A DNA stretch of 64,000 bases, taken from contig JANQPF010000021.1 in the NCBI GenBank assembly GCA_028285415.1, forward strand, positions 62,001 to 126,000. The letters run 5' to 3'. Shown piece after piece: positions 1 through 8,610 of this stretch. The notes beneath the pieces were generated by a model, which was not told the DNA's origin, did no database searches, and saw only the letters and a program-made list of their open reading frames with translations. Numbering within the stretch: position 1 is the first letter of the stretch; each line of letters opens with the position of its first letter. The stretch is from Pseudomonadales bacterium (GTDB lineage: Bacteria > Pseudomonadota > Gammaproteobacteria > Pseudomonadales > Azotimanducaceae). A program made the position numbers and the translations under genes.

Positions 1-1
1 C

Positions 2-1315
2 TCGACGAGCTTTGCGCTTACGTGTACTGGTATCGGGGGTGTGACCGATGCGACGGTTGCTGTAATCGTTGGCGGTCAGCCGCAGCCGGATGCACCCACC
101 ATATCCCTGTCAGCCAGCGCATCACAGATTGAAGCGGGAGATACGGTTGATTTGTCGTGGTCGAGCACGGGAGCTACGGCTTGCACCGCCAGCGGCGGCT
201 GGAGTGGCAGCCGCGAAACGAGCGGGCAGATACAGGTTGGTCCCCTGCAGGCAAGCACCAGTTTCTCGTTGAGCTGCTCTGGTGATGGCGGCAGCGCTTC
301 TGATGCCGTCACGGTGTCAGTTGTGACGTCCGCCCCTGTGCCCACGGTAGCGATAACGGCCAGCGCTTCGCAAGTGGGGGCGGGCGATAGCGTGACGCTT
401 TCCTGGTCGAGCAGTAACGCCAACAGCTGTGCAGCCTCGGGGGCCTGGAGCGGCGTGCGCAGCACATCCGGTTCGGCCAGCGTCGGCCCCCTTCAAGCTG
501 ACAGCACCTTTGTGCTCAACTGCTCGGGTGCTGGCGGCTCGGCTAGCGATACGGTCAGCGTGACCGTCGATTCGGTGCCGCTTAATCCTCCCAGCGTGAG
601 CTTGACCGCAAACACCACACAGGTGGGCGCTGGTGACAGCGTGACACTCAGCTGGTCCAGCAGTAACGCCGATAGCTGTCTGGCGTCTGGAGACTGGAGC
701 GGCGCACGGAATACGACCGGTTCGATGAGCGTTGGGCCGCTACAAGCTGAAAGCACGTTTGTGATCTCGTGCACGGGTGATGGTGGTAACGCTTCCGATA
801 CAGTTGACGTTTCGGTCGCGGCGGTAGACCCGCCAACCCTATCGCTTGCTGTAAGCACTACTCAAATCGAATCCGGGCAGAGTGTGACGCTCACCTGGAG
901 CACAGCCGATGCGGACAGCTGTTCCGCCTCTGGTGGATGGAGCGGCGCGCGCGCGACCAACGGACAGGAGGTTATTGCTAACTTGCAGAATACCACCACG
1001 TTCACGCTTTCTTGCGCCAACTCAGGTGGTAATGTTGTCGAGATGGTCAACGTGGCGGTAGTCGGATCACTTGATTTGAGTTGGCAGGCACCCACTGAGA
1101 ATACCGATGGCTCGGCTCTCACGCCCATTTCTGCCTACCGCATCTACTATGGTACGAGCACCCGCAACTACGACGACTTCGTGGAAGTCAGCGGTTCGAA
1201 TACCAGTCACACGCTACAGCTGCTGCAGGGTGACTACTATTTGGCCGTCACCGCGGTCAATAGCCAGGCCGAAGAGAGCGGCTATTCCAATGAGATCCTG
1301 AGAAGCGCCCGTTAG
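2..1315 (+). CDS. Ig-like repeat surface protein, C-terminal part (5' truncated by window)
   Basis: The reading frame is open to the first base of the window, and the residues before the first possible start (GTG at 41) continue the repeat pattern, so the gene begins upstream. Four complete repeats of about 80 residues start near 95, 341, 590 and 833, preceded by the tail of a fifth. Each has a Ser/Gly-rich core with a GWSG-like motif and two cysteines about 40 residues apart, as in Ig-like domains with an internal disulfide. A fibronectin-III-like segment (about 1070-1315, with a YRIYYG motif) closes the protein. It is probably secreted or surface exposed, but the function is unknown. It converges on the export genes to its right. 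Confidence 0.75.
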   Translation, partial: STSFALTCTGIGGVTDATVAVIVGGQPQPDAPTISLSASASQIEAGDTVDLSWSSTGATACTASGGWSGSRETSGQIQVGPLQASTSFSLSCSGDGGSASDAVTVSVVTSAPVPTVAITASASQVGAGDSVTLSWSSSNANSCAASGAWSGVRSTSGSASVGPLQADSTFVLNCSGAGGSASDTVSVTVDSVPLNPPSVSLTANTTQVGAGDSVTLSWSSSNADSCLASGDWSGARNTTGSMSVGPLQAESTFVISCTGDGGNASDTVDVSVAAVDPPTLSLAVSTTQIESGQSVTLTWSTADADSCSASGGWSGARATNGQEVIANLQNTTTFTLSCANSGGNVVEMVNVAVVGSLDLSWQAPTENTDGSALTPISAYRIYYGTSTRNYDDFVEVSGSNTSHTLQLLQGDYYLAVTAVNSQAEESGYSNEILRSAR

Positions 1316-1320
1316 GGCGC

Positions 1321-2619
1321 TTATGAGGGGGGTGTTGGCAGCTGACGGAGCGCGTAGCTGATTCTGACAAAGCCTACGGATTCATCGTATTCCCTGCCGG
1401 TGCCGCTGGTTTCGCTGTCCTGTTCTTCCATGCGAGCACCCACCGCAAGCTGTAGTCGTGGGGTGGCCTGCCAGGTCAAATCGAAGTTTCCCCGGAAGGA
1501 ATCGGTACTTTCGCCCTCGTCCAAGAAATCGCGCTCATCGTAGCCCAGGCCCAAAGACAACGTTATTGAGGGGGTCAGCGTCCGTTGCAGACTTACCGTA
1601 TAGCCTAATCGCTCGGTGTCTCGTTGTGCGTCCTCATAGTCCTCCTCGTCGTATTGGGCCACAATCTGCAAGTCTGTACGCGCATTGATCGCTTTGGCCC
1701 AGGAAATGCTCGCTCGGTTGTTGAAGAACACTTCGCCCAAATCGGAATCAACGGGAAAAAAGAGATCGTCAGCCAGACTCCCGGTACGCAGAGAGATAGG
1801 GCTGTCGCGAATCTCGCGCGCTATGCCCAACGTAACCAGATCACTCGGTGACGCCTGCCATTCTACTTCTACATCGAATGTGAACCCATCCACGTCATCG
1901 AGATCAGTGCGTTTTGTTTGCGTGTATCCGCCTTGTAAAGCGTAGATCACATCGCGAGCGGTACGATCCCACGTAATTTGCCCGATTGAGTACTCGAGGT
2001 CCGGGATGGACTCGTTCTCGTACTGCACCTCGCGACGTATTCCTTCAAACGTCACGACATTCGTAGTCGACGACGTCAGGCCATAGCGGGTACTGAACTC
2101 ATGTGTGATTGCATCGTCTTCGGTATTCTCGCTGTTCCGATCGCCCCACTCGTACTGGAACTCCAGGGTATCCTGGCCGCGAGGATTAAATCGCAGAATC
2201 GGGCCGGCGGTTGTGGTTATCGTCTCGTCCCGGTTATCCGGAGTTAACACTTCAATAGACCGGATCGTCGATTGGGTGCGCGTATGGTTGGCAACGAAAT
2301 CTAGACGGTCTGGCAAGGCGCGCCAGACGAGATCCGCAGTACCGCTGGCGACAGTTTCGTCGTCGAAAACATCCTGCTGGTAGATCTCCCGGAAAACCTC
2401 GTAGTCGACGCTGAGATCATAGCTGGGTCCGCTATGCTCTGCTTGCAGTTGGACGCCCGGTTGATGCACCCACTCTTCGATTTCGTTGTCCGATGTCCTG
2501 GCGCTGTTGGTTGTGTACTCGGACACCTCGCGTAGTACGACACCCCATTCCAGCGCGTGCGCTTGCGAGGTCGCGACTAGGAGTGCACTTGCAAACAAGC
2601 GTTCTATGGTCTTGCGCAT
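1321..2619 (-). CDS. outer-membrane beta-barrel protein of an exopolysaccharide locus
   Basis: A 432-residue protein with an N-terminal signal peptide (MRKTIERLF...SQAHA) followed by many alternating-hydrophobicity strands rich in Tyr, Arg and Glu, as expected of a large barrel (BBP2-like or PEP-CTERM-associated OMP type). I start it at the ATG at 2619 because an AGGAGA ribosome site lies just upstream; a longer frame to 2808 would overlap the preceding gene and lacks a signal peptide. It follows the Wza-like lipoprotein by 10 bases, so the two form an operon, which suggests a role in polysaccharide secretion. The exact subfamily is not certain. Confidence 0.7.
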   Translation of the reverse strand: MRKTIERLFASALLVATSQAHALEWGVVLREVSEYTTNSARTSDNEIEEWVHQPGVQLQAEHSGPSYDLSVDYEVFREIYQQDVFDDETVASGTADLVWRALPDRLDFVANHTRTQSTIRSIEVLTPDNRDETITTTAGPILRFNPRGQDTLEFQYEWGDRNSENTEDDAITHEFSTRYGLTSSTTNVVTFEGIRREVQYENESIPDLEYSIGQITWDRTARDVIYALQGGYTQTKRTDLDDVDGFTFDVEVEWQASPSDLVTLGIAREIRDSPISLRTGSLADDLFFPVDSDLGEVFFNNRASISWAKAINARTDLQIVAQYDEEDYEDAQRDTERLGYTVSLQRTLTPSITLSLGLGYDERDFLDEGESTDSFRGNFDLTWQATPRLQLAVGARMEEQDSETSGTGREYDESVGFVRISYALRQLPTPPS

Positions 2620-2629
2620 ACTTGTTCTC

Positions 2630-3268
2630 CTAGAAAGCCCTTTCTGGAACCGTGACCACGTCACCGGGTAGGAGCGGGTAGTTTGTGCGCATATCGCCAC
2701 GTTGCAGGATGCCGCGCAAATCGATCGGCAGGCGCTCTCCGCCCTCGCGGTAGAGTGTAGCTTTGGTCGCGTTTGCGAACTCTGTGAGTCCACCTGCTTC
2801 GAGCACAACGTCCAACACTGTCATTCCTTGCCGAAACGGGGCGGACAACGGAGTTGCAACTGCGCCCGTAACACGAACTCGTGATCGATATTCATCGCTG
2901 CCCATGTTGGTGACGATAACGGTCACGTTCGGTTGGCGGATGTAGGTAGAAAGGCGCTCAGTTATTGAGGCGCTCACCTCTTCGGGTGTTCTACCGCCCA
3001 CAACCACGTCACCAGCCAGGGGCACCGAGATTTTCCCATCGGGTCTTACTGGAACTTCAATGCTCAGGTCTTCATTGCGCCAGACGTTGACATTGACCGT
3101 GTCTCCAACGCCGATCCGATATTCCTCTGTGTAGTCAGCTTCAGGGGCGGTTGAAGCCGCGGGCGGGGGGGCGGTAGTAGATGTACACGCGCCTAGCACC
3201 AGTGTGCAGATGGCCAACACCCACATCCATTGTCGGTTGCGCTGTCCCGACTCATCCCTTGTGGTCAC
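2630..3268 (-). CDS. polysaccharide export lipoprotein (Wza-like, Poly_export/SLBB)
   Basis: A 212-residue protein with a lipoprotein signal (LVLGAC lipobox near residue 28), a Pro/Ala linker, then a polysaccharide-export domain (YRIGVGDTVNVNVWRNEDLS and VRPDGKISVPLAGDV motifs) and one SLBB-type beta-grasp region (RVRVTGAVATP, MTVLDVVLEAGGLTEFA). Members form the outer-membrane channel for capsule or exopolysaccharide. The start is a GTG at 3268 preceded by AGAGGGGA; a downstream ATG at 3226 would still leave a signal peptide. The remainder of the polysaccharide cluster is not in the window on this side. Confidence 0.88.
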   Translation of the reverse strand: MTTRDESGQRNRQWMWVLAICTLVLGACTSTTAPPPAASTAPEADYTEEYRIGVGDTVNVNVWRNEDLSIEVPVRPDGKISVPLAGDVVVGGRTPEEVSASITERLSTYIRQPNVTVIVTNMGSDEYRSRVRVTGAVATPLSAPFRQGMTVLDVVLEAGGLTEFANATKATLYREGGERLPIDLRGILQRGDMRTNYPLLPGDVVTVPERAF

Positions 3269-3411
3269 TGTAGTGGTCCCCTCTAATTCTTATTAAGTAC
3301 TAGATCATACCCTCATTAGATCATCTTGTGCCAAGCGGTATAAAAGCCACTTACATCTCGGCACATTGCTCGGACAGTCTCCTCAACCATGATGTTGGAG
3401 ACTAGGGGAGT

Positions 3412-3446
3412 CGGTTTCGACGCGGGCGGAGGCTGCCGTGAAACCG
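3412..3446 (-). terminator. hairpin downstream of the crotonase-like gene
   Basis: A CGGTTTC/GAAACCG inverted repeat with a 21-base GC-rich loop lies beyond the stop of the gene ending at 3478. A second hairpin (AGTCTCC/GGAGACT, 3376-3403) follows. Neither has a T-run, so they may be weak terminators or leader structure for the export operon. Between 3269 and 3375 I see only an AT-rich presumed promoter. Confidence 0.3.
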
Positions 3447-3477
3447 TTTGCGGGCCGGCGTGGTCTTTGGGGCAGGG

Positions 3478-4278
3478 TCATCGGCCCTCGAAGAGTGGGG
3501 TTCTCTTTTCTCCAAAGGCGCGCCGGCCTTCTTTGTAGTCCTCGCTGTCAAAGCAGCCCTTTACCAGCGTATCGACGGCGGCAATCTCATCTGCCCTGCC
3601 ACCGCGTTCCCACGCGTTCATCGCCGCCTTCGCCGCACGTACGGTGAGAGGTGCGTTTCCTGCAATCCTTGTGGCGTATGCCAGACACTCGGCTTCGATG
3701 CTTTCGCGGCTGCTCACGAAATTGATGAGGCCGAGCCTCAGGGCTTCGTCCGCCTCCAGAAAGCGGGCAGAAAAAAGTATGTCCCGGGCGCTGCTTGGAC
3801 CCACAATGCGTGCGAGCTTGGCAAGTCCGCCGTACTCATACCCGAGACCGAGCTTGGCCGCTGGAATGCCGAACCGGCTGTCCGGGGTGGCCATTCGCAC
3901 GTCTGCAGCAAGTGCGGTAGCCAGACCGCCGCCGATGCAGTAGCCCTCGATGAGCGCAATCAGCGGTTTCTCCAGCTGATTGAGGCGCCTGCTCGCGCGG
4001 CCCGCCACCTCGCCATAGTCAGCCTGCTGGGAAGCATTGGCCCGTTTTTCGTCAAACTCTGAAATGTCGGCACCGGAAACAAAGGCTTTGCCCCCGGCGC
4101 CGCGCATGACGACCACGCGCACCGCGTCGTCCGCAGCAAAGCGTTCGAGGATGTCGCCCATGCCCTGCCACATCTCGAGGCTGAGCGCGTTGTGACGGGC
4201 GGGGTTATTGAAAATCATCCAGCCGATGCCGTCCTCAATGCGGGCCTGCATGCGTTGTGTATCGAGCGTAATATCCAT
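3478..4278 (-). CDS. crotonase-superfamily protein lacking both hydratase glutamates
   Basis: A 266-residue enoyl-CoA hydratase/isomerase-like protein. The CoA-binding and oxyanion-hole segments are clear (KAFVSGADISEF near residues 63-75; YCIGGGLATAL near 105-115). Gapless comparison with the rat mitochondrial hydratase sequence as I recall it puts Ala at both positions that hold the catalytic glutamates (GGGCE becomes GGGLA; QPE becomes IPA), so ordinary enoyl-CoA hydration is doubtful. It is the last gene of a three-gene leftward operon with a CoA-ester lyase and a MaoC hydratase, so a role in the same acyl-CoA pathway is likely. Confidence 0.85.
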   Translation of the reverse strand: MDITLDTQRMQARIEDGIGWMIFNNPARHNALSLEMWQGMGDILERFAADDAVRVVVMRGAGGKAFVSGADISEFDEKRANASQQADYGEVAGRASRRLNQLEKPLIALIEGYCIGGGLATALAADVRMATPDSRFGIPAAKLGLGYEYGGLAKLARIVGPSSARDILFSARFLEADEALRLGLINFVSSRESIEAECLAYATRIAGNAPLTVRAAKAAMNAWERGGRADEIAAVDTLVKGCFDSEDYKEGRRAFGEKRTPLFEGR

Positions 4279-4285
4279 GGGATTC

Positions 4286-5191
4286 CTACTGTGTCAGTTG
4301 TTCGATCTGCCTGGCCCGTGCCAGGGTTTTGCGCGCCCGGGTGAGATGAGGCACATCTACCATCTGGCCTTCGAAGCTGATGGCCATGAGCCCTTGCGCC
4401 TCGGCTTCGGCAAAGGCTTCGACCAGGCGTTGGGCGGTCGCTACGTCTTCCTGTGACGGCGAGAACGCGGCATTTACAATTCCGATCTGGTCGGGATGAA
4501 TGGTTATTTTGCCGGTGAATCCCATCCAGGCTGCCTCGCGGCACTCCGCGGCCAGCCCGGCGTCGTCTTTGAAGTCCACATAAACCGTGTCCATGGGCTG
4601 AACCTCGCCCGCCACCGCGCTCAAGAGCGTCATGGTGCGGCAATACTTGAAGGGTTCCAGGTAGTCACCTGCGGGGGTGCGGTTGCGCGTTCCGCCGAGC
4701 GCCGCTGACAGATCCTCTGCGCCCCAGGACAGGCAAACGACCCGCTTGCATTCGGTAAACGTTGGCAAATTCAGCGCGCCGAGCGGCGTTTCGGTGCTCA
4801 CCAGCAGCAGTTCCACGCTGCCTGCCTCGTGCCCGTACTCGTGCTCCCAGTGAGTCAACTCCCGATCGATGCGTTCGAGCTCGGTGAGCGTCGAAACCTT
4901 GGGCACTACGTAGACATCGGGTGGGTGACGCATGGTCACTTCGAGATCCTCGAGCCCCCATGGCGTGTCCAGCGGGTTCATGCGCACCGCACGTTCTTTG
5001 CCTTCGAAGTCGACTTCGCCGAGCCAGCCGCTGACGATCTCGCGTGCGCTGTCTTTGTTGTCCGGCGTCACCGCGTCTTCGAGATCGAGGATCAGGCAGT
5101 CCGCAGCCGTTGCAATGGACTTCTGTAGCATCTTCTCGTTCGCCCCGGGCACGAAGTGCGCGGAGCGGCGCAGGCGCTCCGCCCCGCTCAC
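4286..5191 (-). CDS. HpcH/HpaI-family CoA-ester lyase (CitE/citramalyl-CoA lyase type)
   Basis: A 301-residue TIM-barrel aldolase-type lyase. It has the FVPGANEKML start motif, the LDLEDAVTP metal-site motif near residues 35-43 and a C-terminal KITIHPDQI motif, all typical of CitE-like, malyl-CoA and citramalyl-CoA lyases. The start chosen is the GTG at 5191, which overlaps the TGA of the MaoC gene by four bases; the longer frame to 5233 lies wholly inside that gene. The reaction is expected to be retro-Claisen cleavage of a 3-hydroxyacyl-CoA dicarboxylate to acetyl-CoA plus a 2-oxoacid; the substrate is inferred only from neighbours. A second paralogue is at 13884-14795. Confidence 0.85.
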   Translation of the reverse strand: MSGAERLRRSAHFVPGANEKMLQKSIATAADCLILDLEDAVTPDNKDSAREIVSGWLGEVDFEGKERAVRMNPLDTPWGLEDLEVTMRHPPDVYVVPKVSTLTELERIDRELTHWEHEYGHEAGSVELLLVSTETPLGALNLPTFTECKRVVCLSWGAEDLSAALGGTRNRTPAGDYLEPFKYCRTMTLLSAVAGEVQPMDTVYVDFKDDAGLAAECREAAWMGFTGKITIHPDQIGIVNAAFSPSQEDVATAQRLVEAFAEAEAQGLMAISFEGQMVDVPHLTRARKTLARARQIEQLTQ

Positions 5192-5640
5192 GCAGCCTGT
5201 CTCATCATCATGGCGCCGCGCACGCAGGAACATACGAGCTCACCGCGCTGGTTGGTTGCCGTATGTTCGAACGTGACGATGCCGCGATCGAGCTTGGTTT
5301 TGCTCTCGCGTTTGTCGACGACCCGAGTGCTGACGGTGAGGGTATCGCCGATGAAAACGGGGTTCGGAAAGACGGTTTTGTCGAAGCCGAGATTGCCGAG
5401 GGTAGTGCCGAGGGTGGTGTCACCCACAGACAGGCCCACCACCAGGCCGAGTGTAAAGATGCTGTTGACGAGGATCTGCCCGTGAATCGATGCCCTGGCA
5501 AACTCCGCGTCGAGATGCAGTGGCTGAGGGTTGAGCGTCAGGGTGCTGAACAGTAAGTTATCGGTTTCGGTGACCGTTCTGCTGGGCTGGTGGTCAAAAC
5601 TGTCCCCAACGTTCAGTTCCTCGAAATACTTTCCAGGCAT
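5188..5640 (-). CDS. MaoC-like acyl-CoA hydratase
   Basis: A 150-residue single hot-dog-fold protein. The opening (YFEELNVGDSF) and the substrate loop (LNPQPLHLDAEFA near residue 40) match MaoC/R-hydratases. The usual Asp of the D-x-N-P-x-H motif is not in its standard place, as in the branch that includes mesaconyl/itaconyl-CoA-type hydratases. The ATG at 5640 follows a GGGAGGAA ribosome site. It is translationally coupled to the CoA-ester lyase, and is divergent from an acyl-CoA dehydrogenase 80 bases away. Hydration of an unsaturated dicarboxyl-CoA followed by lyase cleavage is the natural reading, but is inferred. Confidence 0.82.
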   Translation of the reverse strand: MPGKYFEELNVGDSFDHQPSRTVTETDNLLFSTLTLNPQPLHLDAEFARASIHGQILVNSIFTLGLVVGLSVGDTTLGTTLGNLGFDKTVFPNPVFIGDTLTVSTRVVDKRESKTKLDRGIVTFEHTATNQRGELVCSCVRGAMMMRQAA

Positions 5641-5719
5641 TGTGTTTCCTCCCGTGGGAGAAGGTACATTGCCTCATCAGAAAAAGCCAAGCGGGCATCA
5701 ACGGCAACCGGGGGGAGCC

Positions 5720-6886
5720 ATGAATTTTGAATTAACCGACGATCAGATCCTGATCCGAGACTCGGTGGCGAAGCTCTGCGCCAGCTATCCCGACGAGTAT
5801 TGGGCTGAAAAAGACAAGCAGCACGAGTTCCCCTGGGACTTCTACGAGGCGATGGCGGAAGCCGGTTGGATCGGGATTGCCATTCCGGAAGCGTATGGCG
5901 GCTCGGGGCAGGGTATCACCGAGGCAAGCCTGGTTCTGGAGACGGTGTGTGAAAGCGGTGCGGCCATGAACGGCGCCACGCCGCTGCACCTATCGATCTT
6001 CGGCATGCACCCGGTGGTGCGACACGGCAGCGAGGACATGAAGCAGAAGTATCTGCCGCGCGTGGCCAACGGCGATCTGCACGTGGCGTTCGGTGTCACC
6101 GAGCCGGACGCCGGCACGGATACCACTTCCATATCCACGGCGGCGCGGCTGGAGGGGGATACGTACATCGTCAAAGGTCGCAAGGTCTGGACGACCAAGG
6201 CGCTGCAGTCGGAGCGCGTGCTGCTCTTGGTCAGAACCACGCCCAAAGACAAAGTCGAGAAGCGCACGGACGGGCTGACGTTGCTGCTGGCGGAGCTGCA
6301 GCGGCCGGAGGTTGCCATCTCGCCGATCGACAAAGTCGGGCGCAATGCCGTCGCTACCTGTGAAGTGGTCTACGACGATCTGCCGGTGCACATTACCGAT
6401 CGCGTGGGCGAGGAGGGCAAAGGTTTCCGCTATATCCTGGATGGCATGAACGCCGAGCGGATTCTCATTGCCGCCGAAGCGCTGGGGATTGGCCGTGCCG
6501 CGCTCAGGCGGGCTGTGAACTATGCCAACGAACGCGTGGTGTTCGGGCGGCCGATTGGCAAAAACCAGGGCATCGCGTTTCCGCTCGCCGAAGCGAAGAT
6601 GCGTCTCGACGCTGCCGAGCTGGTCGTGCGCAAGGCAAGCTGGCTGATCGATAACGGGCTACCCTGCGGCGAAGAGGCCAACATGGCCAAATGGCTTGCG
6701 GCGGACGCCGCTTTTTTTGCCGCGGATCGCGCCATGCAGACGCACGGCGGATTCGGCTACGCGAGTGAGTACCACGTCGAACGCTACTGGCGCGAAGCGA
6801 GGCTCATGAAAATAGCGCCGATCTCACAAGAGATGATCCAGAACTTCGTGAGCGAGCACGTGCTCGGCCTGCCAAGGTCTTACTGA
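5720..6886 (+). CDS. acyl-CoA dehydrogenase
   Basis: A 388-residue flavoprotein of the acyl-CoA dehydrogenase family. Seen: the N-terminal helical part, the FAD/substrate motif FGVTEPDAGTDTT (near residue 130), the VVFGRPIG motif and the TGGFGYASEYHVERYWREAR-like C-terminal region. The IYEGT-type segment that carries the usual catalytic glutamate is replaced by KIAPISQE, which marks a subfamily whose base lies elsewhere or whose substrate differs. The ATG at 5720 has a GGGGGAG ribosome site; the longer frame from 5531 is the reverse shadow of the MaoC gene. It probably acts with the divergent MaoC/lyase operon. Confidence 0.9.
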   Translation: MNFELTDDQILIRDSVAKLCASYPDEYWAEKDKQHEFPWDFYEAMAEAGWIGIAIPEAYGGSGQGITEASLVLETVCESGAAMNGATPLHLSIFGMHPVVRHGSEDMKQKYLPRVANGDLHVAFGVTEPDAGTDTTSISTAARLEGDTYIVKGRKVWTTKALQSERVLLLVRTTPKDKVEKRTDGLTLLLAELQRPEVAISPIDKVGRNAVATCEVVYDDLPVHITDRVGEEGKGFRYILDGMNAERILIAAEALGIGRAALRRAVNYANERVVFGRPIGKNQGIAFPLAEAKMRLDAAELVVRKASWLIDNGLPCGEEANMAKWLAADAAFFAADRAMQTHGGFGYASEYHVERYWREARLMKIAPISQEMIQNFVSEHVLGLPRSY

Positions 6887-6908
6887 ACCGCGCCGATTTG
6901 TCGGTTGC

Positions 6909-7709
6909 TCAAGGTTTGCGGGCTGCAACTATGTGCGCGGAGGTTGGAAAGACGGCTTCGCCCGAGGCTTCGACAAAGCCCGCGAGACGTTCGTCTGCCG
7001 CGCCGAGCACCGTTTCAATCTCCGCGTCCGTCAGCACAATGTCGAAGAGTGGTAGCCACCCGCGCAGGTCAGCCTCGACAAGCACCCGTGCGCTCGGAAA
7101 CCTTGCGGAATCCGACATCGTGTTGACCGTGATGTCGCTGAATCCAGCGCCTGCCAGCGGTCCGGTCACGTCATCCGGGTTGCCGAGACTGTAGGGGACC
7201 CGCAGCGCCTCTGCCGCCGCCGGGCTCACCAGCTCTTCGAGGAGTGCTGTGATGTCTACGTATGCGGGATTTGCAGCCACGCTGTTCCAGACGGCCACTG
7301 CCAGGCGCCCACCGGGTTTCAGCACCCGGAACATCTCGCCGGCGGAGGCGACGCGGTCGAAGAACATCATCCCGAACTGGCTGATGACCGCATCAAACGC
7401 GGCGTCATCGACGGGCAACGCCTCGGCGGTGCCGGCGAGCCACTCCACGCCCGGTTCTATCTGCGCGGCGATCGCGAGCATGCCTGGTCCTGGATCGACG
7501 CCGACGACTCTGCCGCTGTTACCGACGCGGGGCAGGGCGTTGCGTGCCAGCACGCCCGTCCCACAGGCAAGGTCCAGTACCTGGTCGCCGGGTTTGAGGC
7601 CGGCAGCGTCCGCTACCGGTCCTGTCCAGGGCGCAAAAAGTGCGGGTACGAACAGGTCTTCGTAGCCCCGGCCGGCGTCCATGAGTTCCTTCGATACGTC
7701 AGCGTCCAT
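6909..7709 (-). CDS. class I SAM-dependent methyltransferase
   Basis: A 266-residue protein with motif I VLDLACGTGVLA near residues 44-55, the acidic strand-2 residue in VVGVDPGPGML and a post-II region (AFDAVISQFGMMFF) characteristic of UbiE/Methyltransf_11 enzymes. The substrate is unknown; small-molecule or lipid methylation is likely. It begins 24 bases after the stop of the upstream hydrolase gene, so it is probably the last gene of the leftward AAA-VWA-hydrolase operon. It converges on the acyl-CoA dehydrogenase gene with only 22 bases between stops. Confidence 0.85.
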   Translation of the reverse strand: MDADVSKELMDAGRGYEDLFVPALFAPWTGPVADAAGLKPGDQVLDLACGTGVLARNALPRVGNSGRVVGVDPGPGMLAIAAQIEPGVEWLAGTAEALPVDDAAFDAVISQFGMMFFDRVASAGEMFRVLKPGGRLAVAVWNSVAANPAYVDITALLEELVSPAAAEALRVPYSLGNPDDVTGPLAGAGFSDITVNTMSDSARFPSARVLVEADLRGWLPLFDIVLTDAEIETVLGAADERLAGFVEASGEAVFPTSAHIVAARKP

Positions 7710-7733
7710 GCCAGAATCCTCCTCAGTGTGGGT

Positions 7734-8600
7734 TCAGTGCAAAGCGAGATCGCTCAGAAATCCAGTGATGGCCCGCTCCGCCTCCGGTTCGTCGAGGATC
7801 GGGGCGTGGCCGCGGTTGGTCAGCTCCACCAGGCGCATGCCCGGATGACGGCGCTGCATCTCTGCCGTGCAGGCGCTGCTCAGAATGTCGGATAGTGCAC
7901 CGCGCACGAGCAGCAGCGGCTGGTCTGCAAGCTTCTCGAACACCGACCAGAGATCGGCTGGCACCGCTGCCGCATCCGACTGCGTCATCGGTTGGGAGAT
8001 GGCCGGGTCGTAGGCGAGACGCGGTACGCCGTGCTCGTCTTCGCGGTAAAGCGCGCGGGTGAACTGACGCCAGCTGTCGTCACTGAAATCCGGGAACGCC
8101 GGACCCTGGGCTTCGCGGTTCTGGCGCACGGCCTCTTCCCAGCTGCTCACCGGTGGAGACTTGCCGACGCGAGCTTGAATGCGTGCCAGGCCTGCAGGGT
8201 CTACCTCAGGTCCGATGTCGTTCAGGATGACCGCTTCAACGGCCGCCGGACGCGCCGCATTGATCAGCATGGCCATCAGGCCGCCCATGGACGTGCCGAG
8301 CAGAATCGCCCGGTTGATGCCAAGATGATCGAGCAGCGTGAACATATCCTCCACGTAGGTGCCGGGTCGGTAGTTGGCCGGGTTGGGGTCGTAGGCTGAG
8401 TGCCCCCTGCCGCGCTGATCGGGAACGACCACCCGGAAGTTCGCGTTGAGAACGCTGGCGATGTGTTCGAAGTCCTGTGAGTTCCGGGTCAGGCCGTGCA
8501 GACAGAGCACGACATGCCCGGCGGTTGCATGGGGGTAATCCCGCGCGTAGAGGCGCAAACCGTCCGCTGAGGGGTAGTAAATGTCCTCGTAACCGCTCAC
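7734..8600 (-). CDS. alpha/beta-fold hydrolase
   Basis: A 288-residue hydrolase with HG oxyanion motif (LCLHGLTRNS), nucleophile elbow GTSMGG near residue 115, acid DIGPEVD region and catalytic His in NRGHAP near the C-terminus. The frame is open to 8777, but its first 59 residues lie inside the VWA gene and are low-complexity Ser/Arg, so I start at the GTG at 8600, ten bases after the VWA stop. The family includes esterases, haloalkane dehalogenase-like enzymes and C-C bond hydrolases; the substrate cannot be named. Confidence 0.85.
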   Translation of the reverse strand: MSGYEDIYYPSADGLRLYARDYPHATAGHVVLCLHGLTRNSQDFEHIASVLNANFRVVVPDQRGRGHSAYDPNPANYRPGTYVEDMFTLLDHLGINRAILLGTSMGGLMAMLINAARPAAVEAVILNDIGPEVDPAGLARIQARVGKSPPVSSWEEAVRQNREAQGPAFPDFSDDSWRQFTRALYREDEHGVPRLAYDPAISQPMTQSDAAAVPADLWSVFEKLADQPLLLVRGALSDILSSACTAEMQRRHPGMRLVELTNRGHAPILDEPEAERAITGFLSDLALH

Positions 8601-8610
8601 AACCGCGCGA

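Noticed and set aside
2620-2808. N-terminal extension of the beta-barrel gene
   Set aside because: The extra 63 codons overlap the export-lipoprotein gene and would bury the signal peptide; a good ribosome site precedes the ATG at 2619.
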